Below are positions 1 through 9,900 of a stretch of 64,000 bases of DNA, in pieces. The position numbers and the translations under genes are program-made. Position 1 is the stretch's first letter, and the number at the start of each line of letters is the position of its first letter. This DNA comes from JACNJF01 sp050288105 (GTDB taxonomy: Bacteria; Pseudomonadota; Gammaproteobacteria; GCA-001735895), in the NCBI GenBank assembly GCA_050288105.1, contig JBNKDE010000004.1, positions 1-64,000 on the forward strand, written 5' to 3'. Under the pieces are notes generated by a model. The model saw only the letters and a list, made by a program, of their open reading frames with translations. It was not told the DNA's origin and made no database searches.

Positions 1-54
1 TATATTAACCAGGATCAATTGGAAGATATTGAATTAAAAGGAAAAAAAGGTTAA
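1..54 (+). CDS. Possible C-terminal tail of an upstream gene (partial)
   Basis: Frame 1 is open from the window edge to a TAA at 52-54 and reads as a 17-residue lysine-rich tail ending ELKGKKG. A hairpin follows 13 bases later, as expected behind a gene end. The piece is too short to name, and an open frame of this length can occur by chance. Confidence 0.3.
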   Translation, partial: YINQDQLEDIELKGKKG

Positions 55-67
55 ACCGAAAAAGCAG

Positions 68-95
68 GCGGACAGATGCGAGCGCATCTGTCCGC
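68..95. terminator. 13-bp hairpin between convergent gene ends
   Basis: GCGGACAGATGCG (68-80) and CGCATCTGTCCGC (83-95) are perfect inverted repeats separated by two bases, so the real loop takes in the innermost pairs. The hairpin lies between a possible gene end at 54 and the fhs stop at 164 on the other strand, so it could stop transcripts from both sides. There is no clear U-tract on either side, so intrinsic termination is inferred only from the stem and its position. Confidence 0.45.
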
Positions 96-163
96 GATAA
101 TTAAAATGACTTTGCCCAGGACTTTCCTGACGCAAGATAAGTCATGACCGGATCTGGGCCCGA

Positions 164-1858
164 CTAAAACAAGCCTTCAATAAATCCTTCTTTATTCACC
201 GCGATTTTCTCTGCGGCAGGTGAGCGCGGCAAGCCAGGCATAGTCATAACGTCGCCACAGATGACCACGACAAAACCTGCACCATGCGATAAACGCAGTT
301 CTCGAATGGGCACGACATGGTTACTGGGCGCACCCTTTAAGTCTGGATCGGTAGAAAATGATAATGGGGTCTTAGCGATACAGACGGGTAATTTGCCATA
401 TCCTGCCGCATCCAGCTCGTGAAACTGGTCGCGCACCTTCTGGTCCGCAATAATACCCTGTGCACCATACAGCTCCTGCGCAACGGTACGTACCTTATCC
501 CATAAATGCATATCGTCTTCGTATAGAAAATGAAAGTCAGCTGGTTCTTCTTCGATAGTCTGGACTACAATCTTCGCTAAATCAGTGGCTCCTTTACCAC
601 CACGCGCCCAATGATCGCAGATTGCTGCTTTGGCCCCTATTTCAGAACACAGCTGTCTTAACAGGTTTAATTCATCCTTGGTATCGGTAGAAAACTGATT
701 GATGGCAACCACGACAGGCACGCCAAATTTACGGGTATTTTCAACATGACGTGCCAGGTTATCAAAGCCTTTCACCATGGCGCCCACGTTCTCCTTCTTC
801 ATCTCTTCTTCACTGCAGCCTCCGTGCAGTTTTAGAGCACGGGTAGTACATACGATGACTGCAACATCGGGTTTGAGGCCTGATTTACGCATCTTGATGT
901 CGAAGAATTTTTCAGCGCCCAGATCAGCACCAAAACCTGCTTCAGTTACTGTGTAATCAGTCAGCTTTAATGCAGTTGTAGTTGCCAGCACAGAATTACA
1001 ACCATGAGCAATATTTGCAAAGGGTCCGCCATGAATAAATGCGGGTGTACCTTCCATTGTCTGCACCAGGTTGGGTTGCAGAGCATCTTTAAGTAATGCG
1101 GTCATCGCGCCCTGCGCTTTGATATCACGCGCATAAACGGGGGTTTTATCGCGTCTGTAACCGATAATGATATTACCCAGACGGTGCTGTAGATCATCCA
1201 GACTGGTCGCCAGGCAAAAGATCGCCATAACTTCTGAAGCAACGGTAATATCAAAACCATCGGTGCGTGGAAAGCCGTTGGTAACCGGACCAAGTCCGTT
1301 GGTGATTTCGCGTAATGCGCGGTCATTCATGTCTACCGCGCGGCGCCAGGTTACACGGCGAAAATCCAGCTTCTGTTCGTTGCCCCAGTAAATATGATTA
1401 TCGATCATGGCCGCCAGCAGGTTATTCGCCGCACCAATGGCATGGAAGTCGCCAGTAAAATGCAGGTTGATATCTTCCATGGGCACTACCTGAGACATAC
1501 CACCACCAGCAGCACCACCTTTCATACCAAAACAGGGGCCGAGTGAAGGTTCGCGTAGACAGACCGCTGTATTTTTTCCCAGGCGTGAAAGTGCATCACT
1601 TAATCCAACCGAAGTTGTCGTTTTACCTTCGCCAGCCTTGGTAGGCGTCATCCCGGCTACCAGGATAAGCTTGCCATGTTTGTTCTTTTTGATGCCATCA
1701 ATAAAGCGCAGGGAAACTTTTGCCTTATCATGCCCATAAGGAATGACATCATCTTTGGGTATCCCCAGTTTTGCCGCAATTTTTTGAATCGGTTTAACGT
1801 TTGCTTCACGTGCAATTTCTATATCTGAACGTGGATGTGTATTCTGTGATGCAGCCAT
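164..1858 (-). CDS. fhs: Formate--tetrahydrofolate ligase
   Basis: This cytosolic enzyme makes 10-formyl-THF from formate, THF and ATP, feeding one-carbon units into purine and methylene-THF pools. The 564-residue length fits the family (about 550-560). The family P-loop TPTKAGEGKTT is at residues 71-81, followed by the conserved REPSLGPCFGMKGGAAGGG stretch. The start is an ATG preceded by AGAGGGA at good spacing. It stands alone on the minus strand, 52 bp downstream of an ABC permease, and about 14 kb from the glycine-cleavage block whose methylene-THF it could exchange with. No regulator is visible next to it. Identification is firm; whether it runs towards formate use or formate release cannot be read from the sequence. 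Confidence 0.96.
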   Translation of the reverse strand: MAASQNTHPRSDIEIAREANVKPIQKIAAKLGIPKDDVIPYGHDKAKVSLRFIDGIKKNKHGKLILVAGMTPTKAGEGKTTTSVGLSDALSRLGKNTAVCLREPSLGPCFGMKGGAAGGGMSQVVPMEDINLHFTGDFHAIGAANNLLAAMIDNHIYWGNEQKLDFRRVTWRRAVDMNDRALREITNGLGPVTNGFPRTDGFDITVASEVMAIFCLATSLDDLQHRLGNIIIGYRRDKTPVYARDIKAQGAMTALLKDALQPNLVQTMEGTPAFIHGGPFANIAHGCNSVLATTTALKLTDYTVTEAGFGADLGAEKFFDIKMRKSGLKPDVAVIVCTTRALKLHGGCSEEEMKKENVGAMVKGFDNLARHVENTRKFGVPVVVAINQFSTDTKDELNLLRQLCSEIGAKAAICDHWARGGKGATDLAKIVVQTIEEEPADFHFLYEDDMHLWDKVRTVAQELYGAQGIIADQKVRDQFHELDAAGYGKLPVCIAKTPLSFSTDPDLKGAPSNHVVPIRELRLSHGAGFVVVICGDVMTMPGLPRSPAAEKIAVNKEGFIEGLF

Positions 1859-1910
1859 GATGAATCCCTCTGGATACTGGTTAACTATGGACGATACTCG
1901 GCTGCTTTTT

Positions 1911-2933
1911 TTATGACCAACGAAACAGGCGAGCTGATAAAGTCAGAAATAGTATCGTCAAAATCCACAACAGGATTATCTCAAATGCGACATCAAATAC
2001 GCCGGCACCGTCTATCATAATGCGTCGTGCAGCGTCCACAATATGGGTTAGCGGGAAAACCTGGGACAGGTATTGCGCCAGCGGATGCGTACCTTCCATG
2101 GAAAACCAGACACCGGAAAAAATCATCATAGGCCAGCTCATCAGGTTGAGCAGGCCATCAGCTACCTCTTCGGTTTTCAGCCGGGTAGCCACAATCAACC
2201 CCATACTGGTGAGGCAGGCAGCACCGCTGAAAAAGATCAGAAACAACGCCAGATAGGAGCCATGCATGGTGAAGTCGACAACCAGATCAGCGCCCAGGTA
2301 CACCAGCACCGTGACTACGGTAATGATGATTAGCCTTGCCAGCACCTGTGCGCTAAGGAACTCAAATGGGGTCAAAGTTGTCGCCTGTAACCGCCGCAGC
2401 ACGCCATTTTTGCGGTAGCGCACTACCACCCAGCCTACCCCCCATAGACAGGAAAACATCATATTCATTGCCAGCACACCAGGTAGCAACCAGTCGACAT
2501 AACGAACACTTTTGCCAGCGACGACTTCGCGCTGGATCTTCGGGCTTTGATCTTGCTGCAAGGATTCACGAAGCAGTTTTTCGACCAGGTATCCTTTGGG
2601 TGAGTATTCATTCACCCAGTAGCGTAGCGCCCCACTACTATCGATTAACATATCAACCTGGTGCCGTTCCACAGCGGTTTTCATTTTCTGAAGATTATCG
2701 GTAGCGATAATCGTCACGTAGCGGGTATTAATGAAACGCTCCAGCTGAGGTGAATTTTGATCAGCAGGATATATCGCCACCTTAAATACATCCTGTGATT
2801 CACCACTGAAGATAAAAGCAAACCCCAGCAGGATCATCACTGGCATAAACAGGTTCCAGGCCCAGGACGTGGTATCCCTGTAATACTCTCTAAACCTCGC
2901 CTTAAGTACCGCTCTGATACGTTTTATTTTCAT
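1911..2933 (-). CDS. ABC-2 type transporter permease
   Basis: A 340-residue inner-membrane subunit of the ABC-2 export family. One hydrophobic segment lies near residues 25-45, followed by an extracytoplasmic stretch of about 120 residues, then a cluster of five or so hydrophobic segments from about residue 150 to the C-terminus. That layout is typical of YhiH/NatB-like exporters. It is the second gene of a two-gene operon: the ATP-binding subunit ends 2 bp upstream, so the two are surely co-translated. The substrate cannot be inferred; drugs, lipids or sodium have all been proposed for relatives. Confidence 0.88.
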   Translation of the reverse strand: MKIKRIRAVLKARFREYYRDTTSWAWNLFMPVMILLGFAFIFSGESQDVFKVAIYPADQNSPQLERFINTRYVTIIATDNLQKMKTAVERHQVDMLIDSSGALRYWVNEYSPKGYLVEKLLRESLQQDQSPKIQREVVAGKSVRYVDWLLPGVLAMNMMFSCLWGVGWVVVRYRKNGVLRRLQATTLTPFEFLSAQVLARLIIITVVTVLVYLGADLVVDFTMHGSYLALFLIFFSGAACLTSMGLIVATRLKTEEVADGLLNLMSWPMMIFSGVWFSMEGTHPLAQYLSQVFPLTHIVDAARRIMIDGAGVFDVAFEIILLWILTILFLTLSARLFRWS

Positions 2934-2935
2934 AC

Positions 2936-3817
2936 TCAGTTACGCAGTGCATGTCCGGTGAGTTTCAGAAACAGGTCTTCCAGTGTCGGTGCGCTGATCT
3001 GGCAGTCACTTAAGCTGAATCCCAGCTTTTCCAGCATCGCTATCGAACCGGGCACATCATCGGTAAACAATTCATATTGATTGTCCACCAGTTGAATCTC
3101 ATCCGGTAGTTTCGCGCTGTCAGCAACGGAACGCTGCGGCAAGCGGATAATGCTGGACTGAAAGTGCTTCTTTAACAGCTCATCGGGATTGCCTTCGATA
3201 ATGATTTTACCGTGATCAACAATAGCAATCTGGTCACACAGGCGATAGGCTTCTTCCATATAGTGGGTAGTTAGCAGAATGGTTTTACCTGCCTGCTTGA
3301 TACCCTCTATCAGAGACCAGAAGTTACGTCGCGAGTGTGGATCCAGCCCGGTAGTGGGTTCATCCAGAAACACCAGCCTGGGATTATTGACCAGCGCAAT
3401 CGCCAGCAGCAGGCGTTGACGCTGTCCACCGGAAAGCTTGCGTGTATCGCGATTAATAAACTCCTGCAGATGGCACAGTTCGATTAACTCATCGATATTG
3501 GCGCTCTCATCGTACAGGGCGGCAAACATAAGCAGGGCTTCATGCACGGTCTGAAAATCCTGCAACGAGGTGGTCTGGAACTGGATACCGATTTGTCGAC
3601 GGTAAGCCTCGTCGGCCGGTCTACCCTGGTATAGCACCTCGCCTTCATCCTGTTGAATGATTCCTTCCATAATTTCCATGGTCGTGGTTTTACCTGCGCC
3701 ATTCGGCCCCAGCAGGCCATAACAACTCCCGCTTTGTATCGAGAAACTGATACCATCTACAGCGCGGATACCGGGGTAGGTTTTTAGCAGGTTATTAGCG
3801 GCGAGAATTGCTGTCAT
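2936..3817 (-). CDS. ABC transporter ATP-binding protein
   Basis: Nucleotide-binding subunit (293 residues) of the exporter whose permease follows immediately. Walker A GPNGAGKTT is at residues 37-45, signature LSGGQ at 128-132, Walker B LVFLDEP at 148-154 and the switch histidine at 185. The C-terminal 80 residues carry the extension common in ABC-2 partners (DrrA/CcmA-like group). It starts with ATG at 3817 and is divergent from a small orphan gene starting at 3885, leaving a 67-bp shared promoter region. The substrate is unknown. Confidence 0.93.
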   Translation of the reverse strand: MTAILAANNLLKTYPGIRAVDGISFSIQSGSCYGLLGPNGAGKTTTMEIMEGIIQQDEGEVLYQGRPADEAYRRQIGIQFQTTSLQDFQTVHEALLMFAALYDESANIDELIELCHLQEFINRDTRKLSGGQRQRLLLAIALVNNPRLVFLDEPTTGLDPHSRRNFWSLIEGIKQAGKTILLTTHYMEEAYRLCDQIAIVDHGKIIIEGNPDELLKKHFQSSIIRLPQRSVADSAKLPDEIQLVDNQYELFTDDVPGSIAMLEKLGFSLSDCQISAPTLEDLFLKLTGHALRN

Positions 3818-3884
3818 CGGTAGTCTGTCACCCAGGAATTACGCTATGTTAACACTCAACCCCTAAATCGCAACGAGGGCTTAG

Positions 3885-4223
3885 ATGTCTGTATTCTCTA
3901 CACTTTTACATTGTCAGGACAGGCATGAACTCGAGTCCGGTTTCAAGCTCGCCGTACAGTCTCTGAATGTAGAACAGCTGCAGTTACAGCAGGTTGTCAG
4001 CCAGGGTAGCATTGCGCTACAGGATGGCATTCAGAGCATGCTGCTGTCGACTGAACAGAACGAGCAGCAGTTGATCATCAAAGCGGGGATTTTCTTTCAC
4101 AGCATCATTGCTGGCTGCAACTGCGCCGATGACCCAGGCGCTGTAGAGAGGCTGGAGGAGTACTGTGAAGCGCTATTCCTGATCGATAAAGAGGATGGTC
4201 ACTTCAGCATCAAGTTTGACTGA
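3885..4223 (+). CDS. Conserved-looking small protein of unknown function
   Basis: A 112-residue soluble protein that I cannot assign to a named family. It begins with ATG behind GAGGG at 6-base spacing, which supports translation. Visible features are a glutamine-rich segment (about 30-45), then a hydrophobic strand leading into the motif AGCNCADDPG, with two cysteines spaced CxC, and an acidic C-terminal half. There is no signal peptide or membrane segment. It is divergent from the ABC exporter operon. The CxC could bind metal, but two cysteines alone do not prove it. Confidence 0.7.
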   Translation: MSVFSTLLHCQDRHELESGFKLAVQSLNVEQLQLQQVVSQGSIALQDGIQSMLLSTEQNEQQLIIKAGIFFHSIIAGCNCADDPGAVERLEEYCEALFLIDKEDGHFSIKFD

Positions 4224-4365
4224 GTCCACAGTTTGACTGAGCAACTGGTCACAATTTACCCAATACGACGAATTCTGGCATCCATCAACGTGACCAGAAG
4301 CACAGCAGCGTATAGCCTCAGACTTATAATGCAGGCATATCAATAACTAACTTTTTACCTGTGCC

Positions 4366-4560
4366 ATGTTTTTCGACGACACGACAACCGTATTGGACAT
4401 CACTCAAAATAGCTACGACGACGACAAAACCCTGATTTTAAATGGTAAACAGCGTCTGAAGTATTTTACCGATCAGTATTCTTCAAAACCCGTACTTGCG
4501 CCACTGTCTGAGAAAAGAAAGACAATCCTCAGCACGATCAGAAAAATGCTAAAGCGTTAA
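4366..4560 (+). CDS. Small hypothetical protein
   Basis: A 64-residue frame with an Asp-rich N-terminal half and a basic C-terminus ending KMLKR. No family is recognised. No convincing ribosome-binding site precedes the ATG. In its favour, it is the only sizeable frame in the gap between two better genes and its composition looks protein-like. It lies 142 bp after the preceding orphan and 149 bp before the first HD-GYP gene. Confidence 0.38.
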   Translation: MFFDDTTTVLDITQNSYDDDKTLILNGKQRLKYFTDQYSSKPVLAPLSEKRKTILSTIRKMLKR

Positions 4561-4709
4561 CCGGCTTTTGCAGGGCAGATGGCCGAATAGACCGTCTGCC
4601 CAGGCAGATTCTGGCTAACAAATACCAGATTGACTGGCAGCACCTGAACCTGCCCAATAATTTGAGTTATCTACTATAAGGATATTAAAACCTTACCCTG
4701 AGAAACTGT

Positions 4710-5729
4710 GTGAGTAAAAAATCTGTAGCTTTGAGTGATGTGCAGATGGGAATGTTTGTGGAACTACCGACATCCTGGTTTGCCCATGATTTTGTGAGTA
4801 ATAGCTTTTTAATCAGCAACGAGAAGCAGCTACAGCAGCTTAAGCGCCTGAAACTGGAAGCGGTAACTGTGGATTATGCGCGTAGTAATATACAGCCGGC
4901 TGTTGGCGAATCATCAGCTACTGAAGCTGAACAGCCCCATCAGCAATCAGTAGCCGACCCCAGAGAGCAACAGGCACCCAAAAAGTGGGATTCCGAAAAG
5001 CTGATGACGGATGATCTGCGTAACGTGCTGGAAGACCAGAACCTGCCCCCTGACCAGAAGTCAGCCTTTATCTATCAGCACAGCGTCAGCATGATGGAAC
5101 AACTGCTTGAGTTCCCAACGGCTGAGAATATCCAGGCCAGCAAGGAAGTCATTTACGCTATTTCAGATACCGTTCTGGCGGAGGATGATACCGCTTTGAA
5201 TCTGCTGCGCATCACTTCGCATGATTTTTATACCTATACCCATTCGGTAAATGTCGGTATTACCAGCATTCTGCTCAGCAAGCAGTTATTCCAGCACTCT
5301 GATGCGCATGATCTGCAGGAACTCGCGGCTGGATTCTTCCTGCACGATCTGGGCAAGGTCAATATCGATCCTGACGTATTGAACAAACCCGGTCGCCTGA
5401 CCGATGTGGAAATGCAACACATGCGTACCCACCCCTATCAGGGCTACAAGATTCTACAACAGGCCAAAGCGCTGACAGAGGAATGCAAGGTTATCGTCAT
5501 GCAGCATCATGAAGCGATAGACGGTAGTGGCTACCCAAGACGACTGAAAGATAAGGAGATACACCTATATGGAAAAATTTGTGCCATTGCCGATGTTTAT
5601 GATGCACTAACGGCTGAAAGGTCGTATAAGAAAGCGCTATCCAGTTTCGATGCCCTGCGCCTGATGAAGGATCAAATGATCAGCCGTTTTGATAAAAAGA
5701 TTTTCAGCAGTTTCGTCAAGATCTTTTAG
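4710..5729 (+). CDS. HD-GYP domain cyclic-di-GMP phosphodiesterase (first of a tandem pair)
   Basis: A 339-residue soluble protein. The N-terminal part (about 1-60) resembles DUF3391 and is followed by a Gln/Glu-rich linker. The catalytic HD-GYP domain spans about 140-335. Metal-site residues are present: H178, H212-D213 (LHDLGK), H241, H266-H267, the GYP triplet at 274-276 and D295 in ADVYDAL. Family members hydrolyse cyclic di-GMP to pGpG or GMP and thereby affect motility and biofilm. The start is GTG at 4710. A paralogue follows 189 bp downstream with the same architecture. All expected residues are present, so activity is likely; no sensory domain other than the N-terminal one is seen. 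Confidence 0.92.
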   Translation: MSKKSVALSDVQMGMFVELPTSWFAHDFVSNSFLISNEKQLQQLKRLKLEAVTVDYARSNIQPAVGESSATEAEQPHQQSVADPREQQAPKKWDSEKLMTDDLRNVLEDQNLPPDQKSAFIYQHSVSMMEQLLEFPTAENIQASKEVIYAISDTVLAEDDTALNLLRITSHDFYTYTHSVNVGITSILLSKQLFQHSDAHDLQELAAGFFLHDLGKVNIDPDVLNKPGRLTDVEMQHMRTHPYQGYKILQQAKALTEECKVIVMQHHEAIDGSGYPRRLKDKEIHLYGKICAIADVYDALTAERSYKKALSSFDALRLMKDQMISRFDKKIFSSFVKIF

Positions 5730-5840
5730 TTTGCAGCTAAACAGTGCGAACCAGGCCCGGTGCTGACTTGGTTAAATTCGAGCAAATGCCAGTTATTGCC
5801 AGCGCCACAGCTGACATAGGTCAAGTACTAAAAGCTCTTT

Positions 5841-5869
5841 TTGTTCAAGACTGCGGCATCGGCTATAAA
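5841..5869 (+). promoter_or_regulatory. Candidate sigma-70 promoter for the second HD-GYP gene
   Basis: TTGTTC (5841-5846) and TATAAA (5864-5869) are separated by 17 bp and lie 49 bp before the ATG at 5919. This suggests the second gene has its own promoter rather than depending on read-through from the first. Confidence 0.4.
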
Positions 5870-5918
5870 TTAGCGGATATTAGATATGTATGTTTGTGTA
5901 CCGGTATCAGGTAAATAA

Positions 5919-6929
5919 ATGAGCAAGGAGCACATTGCATTAAAGGATTTGAAAATCGGTATGTTCGTGCAGCTACCGGTTAACTGGACCGCGCATGACT
6001 TCCTCAGGAACAGTTTTTTAATCCGCACCGAAAAGCAACTGCAAAAACTGCAGCAGCAAAACCTGCAGCAGGTGCTTGTCGATTTTGACCGTAGTCAGCT
6101 TCAAATCGACGCCCTTCCCTACTATCCTTCATCCAGCCCTTCACCAGAGCTGATAGACAATGCCGCAGATGACGCGCCAACCAACTGGGACAGCAAAACG
6201 TTAATGACCGACGAACTGCGTAATGTGCTGGACGACCACAGACTTTCCCCTGAGCAAAAAGCTAATTTCGTCTACCACCACAGCATCATGATGATGAAGG
6301 AATTACTGGAATTCCCGAGCGCTGAAAATATCAAAACCAGCAAGGAGGTCATTTATAAGATATCAGAAATGGTGCTAGCGGAAAACGACACTGCAATGAA
6401 CCTGTTGCGTATTACCGCACATGACTATTACACCTATACCCATTCGGTATCAGTCGGGATCCTCGGCATTATCCTCAGCAAACACCTGCTATATCATTCA
6501 GATGCGCATGATTTACATGAACTGGCGGCAGGCTTCTTTTTGCACGACCTGGGCAAGGTGAATATCGATGCCAAAATACTCAATAAACGGGGCAGACTCT
6601 CCGAGCAGGAAAAGCAGTATGTACATACCCACCCAGATCAGGGCTACCAGATCCTGCAACAGGCAAATGAGCTTTCCGAAGAGTGTAAAATCATCGTCAT
6701 GCAGCACCATGAATCAATTGATGGTTCGGGTTACCCCAATCATTTAAAAGGCGATGATATTCACCTGTACGGACAGATCTGTGGGCTGGTAGATGTTTAT
6801 GCAGCACTGACATCTGAAAGATCATACAAAAGAGCACTCTCCAGCTATAACGCTTTAAAGCTGATCAAAAACCAGATGATGCACCGCTTCGATAAAAATT
6901 TATTCGACAGCTTTGTTAAAATTTTCTGA
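5919..6929 (+). CDS. HD-GYP domain cyclic-di-GMP phosphodiesterase (second of a tandem pair)
   Basis: A 336-residue paralogue of the preceding protein with the same order: N-terminal DUF3391-like part, short linker, HD-GYP domain. H209-D210, H263-H264, GYP at 271-273 and the first Asp of the last motif (D292) are kept. However, DVYDALT has become DVYAALT, with Ala at 295, and the residue before it is Val rather than Ala. The changed position is conserved in the first copy and in most relatives but, as far as I know, is not itself a metal ligand. The protein may be active or partly specialised. The tandem pair most likely arose by duplication, with the most divergence in the linker. Confidence 0.91.
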   Translation: MSKEHIALKDLKIGMFVQLPVNWTAHDFLRNSFLIRTEKQLQKLQQQNLQQVLVDFDRSQLQIDALPYYPSSSPSPELIDNAADDAPTNWDSKTLMTDELRNVLDDHRLSPEQKANFVYHHSIMMMKELLEFPSAENIKTSKEVIYKISEMVLAENDTAMNLLRITAHDYYTYTHSVSVGILGIILSKHLLYHSDAHDLHELAAGFFLHDLGKVNIDAKILNKRGRLSEQEKQYVHTHPDQGYQILQQANELSEECKIIVMQHHESIDGSGYPNHLKGDDIHLYGQICGLVDVYAALTSERSYKRALSSYNALKLIKNQMMHRFDKNLFDSFVKIF

Positions 6930-6933
6930 GCAG

Positions 6934-9900
6934 TTAACTTAACTCAGCAATCAATTTTCGTATCTTATTTTCCGACACTGGCACACTTGTTTTCATCGGT
7001 TGAGCAAAGCAACTGATACGGAATTCTTCAATCATCCAGCGCAGTTTTTCCAGTGTTTCGCTATCCATCTGTGGCTGTTGGGACATATCAATATATTGTC
7101 CCCATAAATCCTCGATAATGGGTAATGAACGATCAGCCAGTGTCGAATCCTGCTGGGTTTTCTCGATACGCTTGAGCAAGGCCTGGAAATAAACCGGGTA
7201 ACGCTTTAACTGGCTGTCCGCAACTTCGCGGATAAAACCTTCGTATACCAGATACTCGCATTGTAGCGAGATATCGTCGCGGTGCGCCCTGCTTATCCTG
7301 GACGCCTGTAAGTGATCGCGTGTTTCCCGGTAAAGCGTGAGAATTTTATGCACCAGCTCAGCCTTCTGGTTCAATGTCGGCATAAACCTTTCACGTCCGC
7401 TGGCGATACATTGATCAAACTCATTACGCGTGTTAGGCAGCTGACGTGCGAGAAAACATTCAAACACCGAAGCCATGATAATGTCATCGATTAAATCCTG
7501 CTTGCTCGCAAAAGACATATACATTAATGCAGAGTGGTCTATCCTGGGCAGGTTTTTGTTGGCATATTTCACGCTGTCTTTTAACGCCAGGATAATAAGC
7601 CTTGCGATACCCGTGGCATGATAGAAAGCCGCATCCTGACGCGTTTCGAATAACTCTATCGCTACCGAATCCTGATAATCAACCAGTGCTGGAAAAGCAG
7701 TAATGCCTGCCCGGTTGCGCTGGATACTCACCTGCTCGGGCAACTCAGCAAAATCCCATTCGGTAATATCCGTACGACTAATCGATTCATCATGCGCCAC
7801 CTGCTGTTCAAATTTCTGATTGGCTTTTGCTCCGTATTCTGCCTTAAGCTCAGCCAGTGAACGTCCGCTTGCGACTATGGCTCCATTATCAACCAGACAG
7901 TAACGCATCAGGAAATGCCTGTCGATCGCCTGCGGCCGCCATTGATCGAGTTCAACTCGAATACCGGTCATGCGTTGTAGCTGATCCGACAACTGGCTAT
8001 ACAGAGGCTTGCTATGATCTAGCACCTGCATACAGGCAGCAGCAAACTCAGGTACCGGAATAAAGTTTTTACGTAACTGTTTGGGCAGCGCCTTAATCAG
8101 CGCCTGGACTTTTTCTTCCAGTAGCCCCGGCACCAGAAAGTCAAAGTCTTCATCGTTAAACTGGTTTAACAGGGCAATCGCAATTGAAACCGACACCCCA
8201 TCCGCATCGTCGGATGGATCAAACACATAACTGAGTTTTAATTTCTGTTCTTTTAGCTGCAGGTATTCAGGGTAGGTCAGGATATCCTTATCATGCGCAG
8301 TGGTAAGAACATCCTGCTCAAACAGGGTTAGCGAGCGAATGGTTTCTGCATCGCATTTCTTCACCCAGGCTTCGAAACTCACGGCGTCGACTATCGTCTC
8401 AGGCAGACGCTGATAATAGAAGTCATAGATTTCCTGTTCCCCGATCAGCAGATCGCGGCGTCGCTCGCGCTCCTCCTGCGCTCGGTAATGCTCGATCAAT
8501 TTACGATTGGCCTGGATGAAATTGACCGTGGTGTGGTAGTTACCTTCGACCAGTGCTTCGCGGATGAATATCTCGCGCGACTCCTTCGGGTTGACGCTGC
8601 CATAGTTGACGCGTTTTCCACCCTCAATCAATAAACCATAGATGCGAGTGTTGCGGTAAGCACCCACCCGCCCCTGCTTCTGCTGCCAGTGCGGCTCATA
8701 ATATTCATACTGGTGCAAATGCTGCAAATCACTAATCGCCCATTGCGGATTCATCGCTGATACCACATGCGCATACAGGCGGCTGGTGTCGATGAGCGAA
8801 AAGGCCATGATCCATTTAGGTGTCTTCTGTGACAGTACCGATGAGGGGAAGATGGCGGTTTCACGGCCGCGCGTAGTCTGGTAACGCCCTTCCTGGTCCA
8901 GGCTCGCGATATGGCTGGGTATGCCACTCAAAATCGCGCGATGAATGCTATCGTAATCCGCTTCGCTGCCATTTAAGGTCAGGTTTAATTCCTTCGCCTG
9001 ATCGCGAATCTGCTTATGAATATCCTGCCACTCTCGCACCCGTAGCCAGGAAAGATACTGTGACTTGCACCATTTGGTGAACTGGTTGCGCGTCAGTTCC
9101 TTTTTCTGCTGTTTGATTTCTTGCCACAGCTTAATCCAGCCGCTAAAGTCAGATTTATCATCCTGCCACAGTTTGAATTTCTGGTTGGCCGCCTGGCGGT
9201 TTTCCTGCGACTGGTCGCGTGGATCCTGGATCGACAATACCGCCACAATAATCAATACCTCGCTCAGGCAACCCAGTTCATTAGCGCGTAACAGCATCGC
9301 AGCCAGGCGCGGATCAATCGGAAAACGCGCGATCAGTTTTCCTCGAGGGGTAACATGGTCATTACCGGTAACGGCTTTAAGTTCGTCCAGCAATCGATAA
9401 CCATCGCTGATCAGGCGCGAATCAGGCTGCTCGATGAAATCAAAATCGCGGATATGACCGACGCGCAGGGTATCCATCTGCAGGATGACCGAAGCCAGGT
9501 TGGTGCGCAGGATCTCGGGTTCGGTAAATTCATCGCGCGCATTGAAGTCGTCTTCCTCATACAGGCGGATACAGATCCCGGCTGCGACCCGACCACAGCG
9601 TCCCGCGCGCTGGTTAGCTGAGGCTTGCGAAATCTTTTCAATCGGCAGGCGCTGGATCTTGGCGCGCCAGGAATAACGCGAGATGCGCGCGAGACCGGTA
9701 TCGACCACATAGCGAATGCCGGGTACGGTAAGCGAGGTTTCCGCTACGTTGGTAGACAGGATGATCTTACGCCTGCCCCCGCTCTTGAAGATTTTCTGCT
9801 GCTGTTCATTGGTCAGGCGCGCGTACAGCGGCAGCACCTCGTACTGATGGAAACGCTTGCTGATCTTTTCCGCTGCTTCACGAATCTGGCGTTCACCAGC

